Part shown: one piece after another, positions 34,585 through 41,829 of the stretch | How the letters are laid out: every line of letters starts with the position of its first letter | Position numbering within the stretch: position 1 is the stretch's first letter | Origin: Nostoc punctiforme NIES-2108 | Lineage (GTDB): Bacteria; Cyanobacteriota; Cyanobacteriia; Cyanobacteriales; Nostocaceae | Assembly: GCA_003326195.1 (NCBI GenBank) | Contig: LXQE01000187.1 | Location: 1-41,829 of the forward strand | Direction of reading: 5' to 3' | Length of the DNA: 41,829 nucleotides | Notes under the pieces: generated by a model | Databases searched by the model: none | Seen by the model: the letters and a program-made list of their open reading frames with translations, nothing else | Told to the model about the DNA's origin: nothing | Program-made: the position numbers and the translations under genes

Positions 34585-36402
34585 ATGAGTAATAATTTGA
34601 CTACTTCGCCAAGTAATCAACCTTTTCGATTTGAGCAGCTTCAAAATCCTCATGACAGCATTAGTAAGTATACTAATGCTTTGTTTACACCAAATGGACT
34701 AACAGTTTTAGCATTAGTTAGTGCTTACATTTTAATGAGAGTATTTTTGGGCGATGGTAGTAATAAAAATCAGATTGCTACTAGCTATTGGGGAGGAAGA
34801 AAGGAGAGTCAGACGGCTAAGAAAAAAGCATTACAACAGATAAAATCTCCTCGGTGTGATAGTGTCGCTTTATATATTGGCAGACATCAACTCAAAGGTA
34901 CAAAAAAACAAATTGGTAGTGGAGGAATACCAATTTATGTTCCAGAAGTACAAAGGGGAACTGCTGCCATTGGCGCACCCGGAAGTGGGAAAACTTTCAG
35001 TGCCATTAATCCCATGTTGTTTTCCGCAATTGACCAAGGGTTCCCTATTTTACTATATGACTTTAAGTATCCGTCTCAGGCGAAAATTGCTGCTTATGCT
35101 AAAGCTCTTGGCTACGATGTCCATATTTTTGCCCCTGGATTTCCCGAATCAGAAGTTTGTAACCCTCTGGATTTTTTAAGAGATTCTTCTGACGCTGAAA
35201 ACGCTCGGCAGATTGCCACGGTCATCAATAAAAACTTCCGCATTCTGAATAATTCTAATGAAGATGGATTTTTTGGCCCGTCTGGGGATCAGTTAACCCA
35301 AGCTGTATTGATGTTAACCAAAGAATTTGGAGATAGAGCGGATGTCATGACCAGTGCCGCCATCTTGTCTAGTGAGCAGATGATTGCGCGGTTAATGTCT
35401 GCTAATCTCAACCCTTGGGTCAAGATTGCCTTTGGTCAGTTGTTCAGTTCCGCCGCAAGTGAGAAAACTGTTGCCGGGATTGTTGCCACAGCTAGTATCA
35501 TGTTCACCCGCTTCATGGCTAAGAACACACTGGGTTGCTTTATTGGTAAAACCACTTTACCACTGTCAATTAAAGGTAAACAAATGATTATCTTTGGTTT
35601 AGACAGAGAGCGACGAGATGCTGTTGCACCCTTGATGACTAGCGTTCTCCACATGACCATCGCCCGAAATATAGCCAAAAAACGCTTAGATCCGTTAATA
35701 GTTGCATTGGATGAATTACCTTCCTTGTATCTGCCCGATTTATTCAGATGGTTAAATGAATCACGAAGTGAGGGTTTCTGCGGCATCCTCGGCTGGCAGA
35801 ATATGGGGCAGTTGGAAAAGAATTATGGACGCGAAGTTGCTAAGACTATCCTTGGTGCTTGTAATACAAAATTTATTTTTAACCCAGGGGAGAACGAATC
35901 AGCACAACTGTTTTCTTCCTTTCTGGGAGATGAAGAAATTAGGTACAAGCATAAATCAAGATCCACGGGTGGTGGAAAGAGCAATAATACCATTAGCGAT
36001 CAAGAAAAAACTAAAAAGCTCTTTGAGTCGGCCCAGTTTTTGAAATTACCAGCCGGGAAGTGTGTTTTTATCAATCCTGCATACTCCAATACAAAAGAGG
36101 GGTCTGTTCCTCAGTTAAAAAGTATCAACATTCCCCAATTTATCCGAGATATCGATAGATACAACGAAAAAAAATGGAAACCCGTTGTTAGTAGGTTAGC
36201 TCGGAAAAGCACCCAGAGATATCCGACTCAGCACGACTTAGATTTGAGAGTGGATGATGTCAATAAACGTTTCCCTTTGCCTGTCAAGCAAGACAACAAT
36301 CCTAACAATAAAGTTTTAAGTGTTGGAGAAATTAAATCAATTCTAGACAAAGATACTCAGATCCCAATTCCAAGGATAGTAAACAATGAGAATGATGATT
36401 AA
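34585..36402 (+). CDS. VirD4/TraG-type coupling protein
   Basis: The 605-residue protein has one N-terminal hydrophobic segment (about 28-48, NGLTVLALVSAYILMRVFLG). The P-loop is GAPGSGKT (130-137), followed by the PILLYDFKYP region. Walker B is LIVALDELPSLY (about 371-382, D376), and the later WQNMGQLEKNYG fits the TraG/TraD family. Coupling proteins bring the relaxase-DNA complex to the secretion channel. ATG 34585 is preferred over an upstream TTG at 34576. The spacing from the previous gene (94 bases) is the longest since the VirB6-like gene, so a separate promoter is possible. The stop overlaps the following gene. Confidence 0.92.
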   Translation: MSNNLTTSPSNQPFRFEQLQNPHDSISKYTNALFTPNGLTVLALVSAYILMRVFLGDGSNKNQIATSYWGGRKESQTAKKKALQQIKSPRCDSVALYIGRHQLKGTKKQIGSGGIPIYVPEVQRGTAAIGAPGSGKTFSAINPMLFSAIDQGFPILLYDFKYPSQAKIAAYAKALGYDVHIFAPGFPESEVCNPLDFLRDSSDAENARQIATVINKNFRILNNSNEDGFFGPSGDQLTQAVLMLTKEFGDRADVMTSAAILSSEQMIARLMSANLNPWVKIAFGQLFSSAASEKTVAGIVATASIMFTRFMAKNTLGCFIGKTTLPLSIKGKQMIIFGLDRERRDAVAPLMTSVLHMTIARNIAKKRLDPLIVALDELPSLYLPDLFRWLNESRSEGFCGILGWQNMGQLEKNYGREVAKTILGACNTKFIFNPGENESAQLFSSFLGDEEIRYKHKSRSTGGGKSNNTISDQEKTKKLFESAQFLKLPAGKCVFINPAYSNTKEGSVPQLKSINIPQFIRDIDRYNEKKWKPVVSRLARKSTQRYPTQHDLDLRVDDVNKRFPLPVKQDNNPNNKVLSVGEIKSILDKDTQIPIPRIVNNENDD

Positions 36403-36859
36403 GGAATATGCTCTCTCTAATTTTGAGATAATTAACCAATTCATGCAGACATTGACCATTCACTCCGGTAATCTTGTTAACATTCATGCTCCCGCTTGGA
36501 TAATTAATAGTTATCAAGTTTTTAGTAAGCAAAGACCAAGATTAAAAAAGGTTGGAATTTATGTTCATATTACTTTGAAAAGTTTTCCGATTATTTTATC
36601 ATTAGACGTTTCTGAGCAAATTCTCAATGAATATATCCAAGGCATCGGCTGGGATGATTTACAATATGTCACTTTCCTAAAATTTCATCAAGACTCTTTA
36701 GAATTACATCTTATTTTTAATCGGGTGATGGCATCGGGGGAAGTGATTGACTTAAATTGTCTCGGTGCTAAATCGCAGCAGTATGATGTTTTACAAAAAT
36801 CTTTAATAAATATTATCAAGTCAGGCACGAGGCAAAAGTCAGAATGGGCTAAACCTTAG
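36386..36859 (+). CDS. Minimal MobP-type relaxase-like protein, probably incomplete or inactive
   Basis: The 157-residue protein overlaps the coupling-protein stop. Residues 59-65 (YVHITLK) and the HQDSLELHLIFNRV motif (101-114) match the relaxase palm: HxD and HxHxxxNRV in VirD2/MobP relaxases. Two differences stand out. One of the two late histidines is Glu (ELHLIFN), and I see no clear catalytic Tyr motif in the first 60 residues. Full MobP relaxases exceed 300 residues. It could be a helper (MobC-like) subunit, a decayed relaxase or a real minimal nuclease partner of the MobV enzyme at 20009. Its position directly after the coupling-protein gene supports a role in DNA transfer. Confidence 0.6.
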   Translation: MRMMIKEYALSNFEIINQFMQTLTIHSGNLVNIHAPAWIINSYQVFSKQRPRLKKVGIYVHITLKSFPIILSLDVSEQILNEYIQGIGWDDLQYVTFLKFHQDSLELHLIFNRVMASGEVIDLNCLGAKSQQYDVLQKSLINIIKSGTRQKSEWAKP

Positions 36860-36869
36860 CTATCCGATA

Positions 36870-37020
36870 ACAGAATGAATTTTGTACGAGTGCCGGATAG
36901 CGCAGCGTAAAGCCTACAGCATAGCAATGCTATGAGCGAGTATGCGTACCCCTACTCAAAAGCTAGCTACGCGCTAGCGTCTTGTAGAGAGCGTCAAGAT
37001 TGCTGAATTCTGACTCCAGC
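36870..37020. repeat. Third dispersed repeat copy, interior related to 7843-7977
   Basis: It contains TGTACGAGTGCCGGATAGCG, AGCGTAAAGC, a perfect CATAGCAATGCTATG hairpin, GCTACGCGCTAGCGTC and GTAGAGAGCGTCAAGATTGC in the same order as the element at 7843, plus the right end GCTGAATTCTGACTC. No matching left end is clear. The interval 36860-37067 has no gene. Confidence 0.55.
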
Positions 37021-37067
37021 AAGAACTGCCTCCTTCAATAAAACAACTTTGGGAACTGAGGTGAAAT

Positions 37068-37478
37068 ATGTTTGACGAACGGCATTTACAACTGGTTTCT
37101 AATTATGCTAAAAGCAGCGATTATTTTGCCAGAAATGTCATAGCACCTTTAATCAAATATGTTTGCGCCGACACTGTAGAACAGTGGAATAAAAGAGCAA
37201 GAATTGAACTAGGAAAAGATACTTATGCTCTTAAACTTGATGGAGGTGGAGGTTATTCTTGGACAAAAGTTGATCCGAAAACTAATAACTTTGTAACAGT
37301 AGACCCAGAAGAAGCTAAAGAAGTTGAAAAAATTGTCGAACAATCTTTAGCAAATACAAACGCTCCTCAGCATTCGCCAGCTTCTACAGAATCATTATCA
37401 ACGAATACATCTATAACCGACTCCAGGACAAACAATCCTTTAACCTCTGATGATTCTCGCTCCCAAATAGAGTTCTAA
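37068..37478 (+). CDS. Small hypothetical protein upstream of the primase-like gene
   Basis: The 136-residue product has a GAGGTG ribosome site. The first ~65 residues (DERHLQLVSNYAKSSDYFAR, then IAPLIKYV) are helical and followed by GGGGYSWTKVDPKTNN. The remaining part is Ser/Thr/Asn-rich and likely unfolded. It lies two bases before the next gene, indicating tight coupling. No family is recognised; a DNA-binding or adaptor role in front of a primase-like protein is possible. Confidence 0.6.
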   Translation: MFDERHLQLVSNYAKSSDYFARNVIAPLIKYVCADTVEQWNKRARIELGKDTYALKLDGGGGYSWTKVDPKTNNFVTVDPEEAKEVEKIVEQSLANTNAPQHSPASTESLSTNTSITDSRTNNPLTSDDSRSQIEF

Positions 37479-37479
37479 T

Positions 37480-40149
37480 ATGGATGAATTCGTTAATTTA
37501 CGCCCAAATCATATCGAGCCTAAACACTGGCATGAACTGGTAGTTGATAGCGCCATTCATCCGATTATTGCCTCTGCTAATTTTAAGTCTTTATATTATG
37601 ATTCCATAGAGCAATCCCATGAATCTTGGGAATACTTAATGTATAGTAACCAGATCGAGCGTAAAAATGCTGGTCGTTTAGGTGATAAAACTCTCCAAGT
37701 TTACGCATATCTTGATTCTACTGATGGTTGGTGGTGTAATGCTGGAGTTGACCCCCGCACTTTCTCTGATTTACAACCTGGGGATAAACCAAAAGAGAAA
37801 CTTTGGGGCTGTTACAAGCCTGATTCTCCTAGACCAGATGCCCAAAATAGAGGGAAATTTATCAAATATGAACATCCCTACAAAGTTGAACTTAGTATCT
37901 TCTTATTAGAAGTACCAAAAGAAATTGCTGAACTGATTTACTTCAAAGCTGGCGTTAATCCAAGCGCCAGCGATCGCCAATCAGGTTTCTGGTTTTCTGT
38001 GTGGAAACACAATATACCAGTAACCATTGCTGAAGGGGCTAAGAAAGCTGCTAGTATTTTGACTCAAGGTGATGCTGCCATCGGCTTGCCAGGGGTAAAT
38101 GCTGCATATCGCTCTAAAGATGACCAAGGTTATCCAATTGAGAGCAAATTACGCTCAGAAATTGCCATGTTTGCCACTCCAGACAGAGAAATCAGAATCT
38201 GCTTTGACCATGATTCCAAAAGTAAAACTCAAGTCAACGTCGGCAAAGCTTTGATTAAAACTAGTCAACTTTTGCTCAATCATGGGGCTGCTGTCAAAAT
38301 AATCACTTTACCCGGGCCAGAAAAAGGTGTTGACGATTTGATTGCAGCACAAGGCGCAGCTGCTTATGAAAAGCTCAAAGCCTTGGCGGTTTCTTTTGAA
38401 GATTGGCAGCAAAATAACCCTTTACCTGACCTGCGACAATTTATTTTTCTCAAAAATGGACAAGAGTTAAAGCTTGAGAGTGGGGGGAGTGGGGAGAGTG
38501 TGGGGAGTGTGGGGAGTGTGGGGAGTGTGGGGGGAAGTGAGATTCTCCTCACACCTCTCACACCTCCCACACCTCCCACAACTCCTACACCTCCCACACC
38601 CCCCACACTTCCCCTACCTCCTTTATCCCGTACTCACCCTCTGTATGCTGCTATTATCAAATCCATACGAATACAACAAGCATTATTAACCCAACAGATA
38701 GAGTCAAAAATTGCGCCTCGTTTGCAAACTTATTCCCAAACAAATAATCAAGTAATTATTCCCGAAGCCCCTCAATCTCAAGTTAGTCCGCCTTCAGAAC
38801 AGAGCAGCACTCAGAACTCACAAAACACGGAATCAATATCAGTCGATGAATTAGACGAATTAGATGAATTAAACCTATTGAAACGCCGTCGTCGCCAATC
38901 CGAAATTATTTCTGACACCATAGAGGATAACAAAACTTTTGTTGAAAAACCCTCTAGTGTCAACAAGGATTCTTTTGAATCTAGCACTATACCTACTGGT
39001 AACAGTTGGGTCAATATCAAACAGGTAACAGTTTATAAACAAACAATCCCTCGAAGGTTTTTAGAAGCTAAACAAAATCAAGACATTGCTTTTGCTGCCA
39101 GAGAGCTTGTCAAGAATTATGGCGTTCAACAAGATGATGGCTCTACAGTTTATCGTGCCGATGCTTTTCTTATTAAAAAGAAGAAATCTACTTATAGTAT
39201 TCATCGTCGTCAGGCGACAAACTTAGATAATCCAATTATGGAGTTTGAAGCCTCACAATATCATATTAATATTACTCAAAGACCTCAAGATAAATTTTTA
39301 CCCATAGAGCGGCAAGAGTTTTTAACGGTTGCAGATACCTTAAAGCAAGGTAAAGAGCTACCTGACCTTGATGAAGACCCCAGGAAAATTGTTAACACCC
39401 TAAGTTCCCTTTCTCCTGATGGCACTCATAAAATTCTTGAAAGTTTTAAATCCTTAGAAATCTTCAAAATACTTACAAATACCCTAGAAACCTTTAATTC
39501 TCACGATTTAGAATTAGGTAATTATCGCATTACTTATACTTCTAATGATGAAAATAGTGGTGATATCAAGCTTTTAAAAACTGAACATAACGGTACTACT
39601 AGAGTTGCTGTACATTTAGAATTGAGCCGGACTGATGAACAAATGAATCATCAAGTTCATTCTATGGCTACTACCTCATTAGAAATTGACAAACTCCGGC
39701 TGCTGGCAACTAAACTTCAAATCCCAACAATTAATTCTGCTGCTAATGCCCATGCGACTCGTGATATTCTTTTACCACTTCATCCAGCATTAGCTGAAAT
39801 TTGGAACTTACTGGAGAGTTCTCTTAGATGGACATCTGGAGCAAACCAAGGTAATGAAGGTTTTCGTGAGCGATTTCAAAAAGACCCCAATGCTAAACTA
39901 ACTTTGGGTGAGCAGTCACAACTTTATTTTAAAATTTTAATTCAAACTAAAGAAGAGATTATTATTCATGGGAAAACTGATATTATTTTGCCACCACTTA
40001 GCGAAATCACAGAGGATTTAAAATTGTTACGTGAACAATCTATTAATAATTTTTATAGCCCGAAGATTTCCCATAATGCCGAAACACAGAAGCCAACTCA
40101 GGAAAAACCTCACAATCCAGAACCTCAATTAAACAACTTGGAAGTTTAG
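37480..40149 (+). CDS. DUF3854/Toprim primase-like protein of the conjugative element
   Basis: The 889-residue protein has an N-terminal DUF3854 (Toprim-type) domain. IPVTIAEGAKKAASILTQGD holds the acidic E185, GLPGVNAAY follows, and the metal pair is in ICFDHDSKSK (D243 and D245), as in plasmid primases. A low-complexity region (333-382) made of a Gly/Ser/Val arm and a Thr/Pro arm is encoded by a G/C-rich inverted DNA repeat. The rest has no recognised domain; it includes a RRRRQSEI patch and long helical segments. Primase-like proteins of this type start complementary-strand synthesis or plasmid replication. It is sandwiched between two small genes in an operon and is probably involved in replicating transferred DNA. 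Confidence 0.75.
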   Translation: MDEFVNLRPNHIEPKHWHELVVDSAIHPIIASANFKSLYYDSIEQSHESWEYLMYSNQIERKNAGRLGDKTLQVYAYLDSTDGWWCNAGVDPRTFSDLQPGDKPKEKLWGCYKPDSPRPDAQNRGKFIKYEHPYKVELSIFLLEVPKEIAELIYFKAGVNPSASDRQSGFWFSVWKHNIPVTIAEGAKKAASILTQGDAAIGLPGVNAAYRSKDDQGYPIESKLRSEIAMFATPDREIRICFDHDSKSKTQVNVGKALIKTSQLLLNHGAAVKIITLPGPEKGVDDLIAAQGAAAYEKLKALAVSFEDWQQNNPLPDLRQFIFLKNGQELKLESGGSGESVGSVGSVGSVGGSEILLTPLTPPTPPTTPTPPTPPTLPLPPLSRTHPLYAAIIKSIRIQQALLTQQIESKIAPRLQTYSQTNNQVIIPEAPQSQVSPPSEQSSTQNSQNTESISVDELDELDELNLLKRRRRQSEIISDTIEDNKTFVEKPSSVNKDSFESSTIPTGNSWVNIKQVTVYKQTIPRRFLEAKQNQDIAFAARELVKNYGVQQDDGSTVYRADAFLIKKKKSTYSIHRRQATNLDNPIMEFEASQYHINITQRPQDKFLPIERQEFLTVADTLKQGKELPDLDEDPRKIVNTLSSLSPDGTHKILESFKSLEIFKILTNTLETFNSHDLELGNYRITYTSNDENSGDIKLLKTEHNGTTRVAVHLELSRTDEQMNHQVHSMATTSLEIDKLRLLATKLQIPTINSAANAHATRDILLPLHPALAEIWNLLESSLRWTSGANQGNEGFRERFQKDPNAKLTLGEQSQLYFKILIQTKEEIIIHGKTDIILPPLSEITEDLKLLREQSINNFYSPKISHNAETQKPTQEKPHNPEPQLNNLEV
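38476..38626. repeat. Coding inverted repeat: GGGGAGTGT array facing CACCTCCCA array
   Basis: The left arm (38476-38536) repeats GTGGGGA units with GGGGAGTGT three or four times. The right arm (38544-38626) repeats ACACCTCCC units. Together they make a long imperfect palindrome within the primase-like gene, with the reading frame intact (Gly/Ser/Val-rich then Thr/Pro-rich). This type of G/C-rich repeat is also seen at 22524-22629. Confidence 0.75.
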
Positions 40150-40150
40150 T

Positions 40151-40969
40151 ATGCAATCCACAGATGTTAGAGAAACTATCGCCTCCATTAATCGTGGGAG
40201 TGGAATCTCGAATAATATGATGGCTTATCGATTGGCTCTCATGATCGAGAGAGTGCCACAGAGTACAGTGCAATTACCCATTGAATTAGATTCACAATCG
40301 CGTCAAAATCTTGAAGATAATCTCAGAAGTATTTTGACCAAAAGCACTCAAAATATTGAAGATTATAGGCAACAACTTAAAAATCAATATCTGGCTGAAT
40401 ATTCTCTAAGATTCGGTGTCACTCAACCCGAAAAAACTGTGACTGAGCAGCCTAATAATTTCTCTAGAGTTGAAAATCTAATTACCCAAAGAAAGCATAT
40501 ATTCCTCCGAAAAATGATGGCTCAAGGGGAAGCAAACACTAATTTGACTCCCTCCACACCAGCAAATCAAGAGGTTAATAAACAACATCAAGCCGATGAT
40601 TTTAGCAAAAAGTCCCTGATTCCTGCCGTTGTTCAAACTATCATTGCTAAAGGTCAAGATACTAAAAATGAAGGCCGCGTTTATGAAGGCGTTATTTATA
40701 GACTTCAATTGCTGATTAAAGAAGGTATACAGTTTATCAATGTTAACCGCAAAACTCAATCCAATCAAAAAGCTTTTGCTGCATATAAAGACCACACTAA
40801 TGAGTTTACAATTACTTCAAATAACCTCTCAACCGAAGAAGCACAAAGAATAGTTGCTTTTAATCAGCAGCGAATTGCAAAAGAACAATCTCAACCATCA
40901 CCTATTAAAACCGATAAAACTCAGGAATTCTCATTTGATAAAGATGATAATTCTGAACTAGGAGGCTAG
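40151..40969 (+). CDS. Hypothetical protein ending the transfer operon
   Basis: This 272-residue protein starts one base after the primase-like stop. It is charged and helical (NLEDNLRSILTKSTQNIEDY in the N-terminal third). A conserved-looking C-terminal block (about 175-245) contains GRVYEGVIYRLQLLIKEGIQ, FINVNRKTQSNQKAFAAYK and IVAFNQQRIAKEQ. No signal peptide or membrane helix is seen. The function is unknown; tight coupling to the primase-like gene suggests replication or transfer. Confidence 0.65.
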   Translation: MQSTDVRETIASINRGSGISNNMMAYRLALMIERVPQSTVQLPIELDSQSRQNLEDNLRSILTKSTQNIEDYRQQLKNQYLAEYSLRFGVTQPEKTVTEQPNNFSRVENLITQRKHIFLRKMMAQGEANTNLTPSTPANQEVNKQHQADDFSKKSLIPAVVQTIIAKGQDTKNEGRVYEGVIYRLQLLIKEGIQFINVNRKTQSNQKAFAAYKDHTNEFTITSNNLSTEEAQRIVAFNQQRIAKEQSQPSPIKTDKTQEFSFDKDDNSELGG

Positions 40970-40999
40970 ACAGGGCAAACGCATCTAAATTACTGTGAC

Positions 41000-41528
41000 T
41001 TGAACCATAAAATGGCAATAATTGCCACTTTATGGTTCACAAACTAGGTGTCCAATATATACTTCTGTTTTCATATATAGGGAATTTATTTGGTAATGAT
41101 TATCGCGTAGAGGGGAGAAGTGGGTAGTTACGAGACGCGCAACTACTCAATTCTCCGTGATTATCATTTTTACTTGGGAAAAGCCATTTTGGCGATCGCC
41201 TTTCTTACAAACAGAGCGATCGCAATAAACAAATATCAGCGTTAACTCAAATATAGATAAAAATATAGTTTTGAACCATATCATGACCGCTTTGAATCAT
41301 ATCTGAGTACAAAAGTTCCAAATTTAGACTGAAATTGAAGTGTTTGAATACTCCTAAATTTAATAATGTTGAAATTAAACTTTTGGTCGCATTATGATGC
41401 ACATTTTAAACTTGCGGTCATTATTTGATTCACAGCATGAGATGTTGATTGTTTCAAAGCCTTGAGATTACGTGAACTATTGGTCAGGTTATGATTCATT
41501 TTTTGGCCAAATTATCGTTCAAAGCACA
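41000..41528. mobile_element. Transposon-end-like array of TTGAAYCATAATNTGACC repeats (Tn7/Tn5053-like candidate)
   Basis: Four directly ordered ~21-bp repeats lie on the minus strand at 41503-41524, 41480-41500, 41413-41435 and 41383-41404. Their consensus is TTTGAAYCATAATNTGACC. Two more lie on the plus strand at about 41269-41307, and a large palindrome built from the same unit is at 41000-41042 (TTGAACCATAAA facing TTTATGGTTCA). Read from the right edge the array begins with TGT (41528 down), the standard first bases of Tn7/Tn5053-like ends, with transposase-binding repeats behind. The end lies inside a nif-type gene, as expected for an insertion. No transposase gene is in the window. Confidence 0.6.
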
Positions 41529-41815
41529 TTCTCACTCATGTTTGTAGTCACCACGGGTTCATAAGGTGAACCACTATTGCGGCTATTGGTCAGTTTGTAT
41601 GCCCGTTTGACTCCATAAGCACAGCCACTCGGCCCGTGAGAAATGACGATCGCATTTTTAATACCACTTAAAATCTTCGTTGCAGTCCAGAATTTACAGG
41701 GGCGGGTATGACTACCTTGCAAAGTAGTCTTAATCTTACCCTCTTTTGCCAAGCGATACAGTTCGCTCAAATTTCCGTAAAATACGACATTCTTATCTAT
41801 ACTTGTTGCAGTCAT
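41519..41815 (-). pseudogene. N-terminal fragment of a NifD/NifE-family (nitrogenase component-1-like) protein, cut by insertion
   Basis: The frame starts at ATG 41815 behind a GGAGAG ribosome site. It encodes 98 residues ending in TTNMSENVL and a stop created within the repeat array. The segment ISHGPSGCAYGVKRAYKL (about 58-75) has the Gly-Cys of the cluster ligand, as in HGPIGC of NifD/NifE. TTNMSEN is the spot where intact members continue with a V(I/V)FGG motif. Family members have roughly 450 residues and bind iron-sulphur or FeMo-type clusters as NifD/K or the NifE/N scaffold. About 80% is missing here, so it is surely non-functional as it stands. The remainder may exist on the other side of an element outside this window. 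Confidence 0.7.
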
Positions 41816-41829
41816 GATAACTCTCCAGT

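Noticed and set aside
38364..38689. Two 70-80 codon frames over the primase gene repeat
   Set aside because: They arise from the low-complexity G/C-rich repeat, which stays open in several frames.

Overview
The window looks like part of a large plasmid, or an integrated conjugative/mobilizable element, from a filamentous heterocyst-forming cyanobacterium (Nostoc/Anabaena type). The reasons are the many HIP1 octamers (GCGATCGC), an AT-rich base composition, Nostoc-style dispersed intergenic repeats, cyanobacterial-plasmid protein families, and a nitrogenase-family gene fragment at the right edge. No rRNA, tRNA or CRISPR array was seen.

Layout: (1) 1-4.2 kb is an accessory/scrap region: the tail of an MBL-fold gene, a cluster of TGTCCA...TTCCAAAA repeats, a broken HU gene, an HNH nuclease with a small partner, a GNAT acetyltransferase and a KfrA/ParB-like plasmid protein. 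(2) 4.2-7.8 kb holds two complete DNA segregation cassettes. One is a ParA Walker ATPase with a ribbon-helix-helix adaptor, behind a 110-bp tandem repeat that looks like its centromere. The other is an actin-like ParM with a small ParR-like partner. (3) 7.8-9.4 kb is mostly noncoding with a lone MazF-like toxin. (4) 9.46-14.27 kb is one 1601-codon minus-strand gene. Its product carries the hallmark motifs of the two-barrel RNA polymerase superfamily, closest in pattern to QDE-1/eukaryotic RdRP-type single-chain enzymes (DFDGD plus several flanking motifs). This is the most remarkable item here. (5) 14.3-19.1 kb holds small uncharacterised genes, a P63C-like protein and a third segregation-type (actin-like) ATPase. 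(6) 19.1-20.0 kb is a noncoding, inverted-repeat-rich oriT candidate. (7) 20.0-41.0 kb is a long, entirely plus-strand mobilization and type IV secretion block: MobV relaxase with a primase-like tail, AAA+ ATPase, DUF192 protein, VirB2-, VirB3-, VirB4-, VirB5-, VirB6-, VirB8-, VirB10- and VirB9-like components, an exported protein, a VirD4/TraG coupling protein, a minimal MobP-like relaxase relative, a DUF3854 primase-like protein and accessory proteins. (8) 41.0-41.8 kb is a transposon-end-like array of ~21-bp repeats that cuts off the N-terminal part of a NifD/NifE-family gene.

How it fits together (inference): the relaxase would nick at the 19.65-19.87 kb repeats, the coupling protein would pass the strand to the mating-pair apparatus, and the primase-like proteins would help complementary-strand synthesis in the recipient. 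Up to three partition ATPases would stabilise the element. The single-chain polymerase could give the element its own transcription or priming capacity. No VirB11 or VirB7 homolog was recognised, so the secretion system is either incomplete in this window or strongly diverged.
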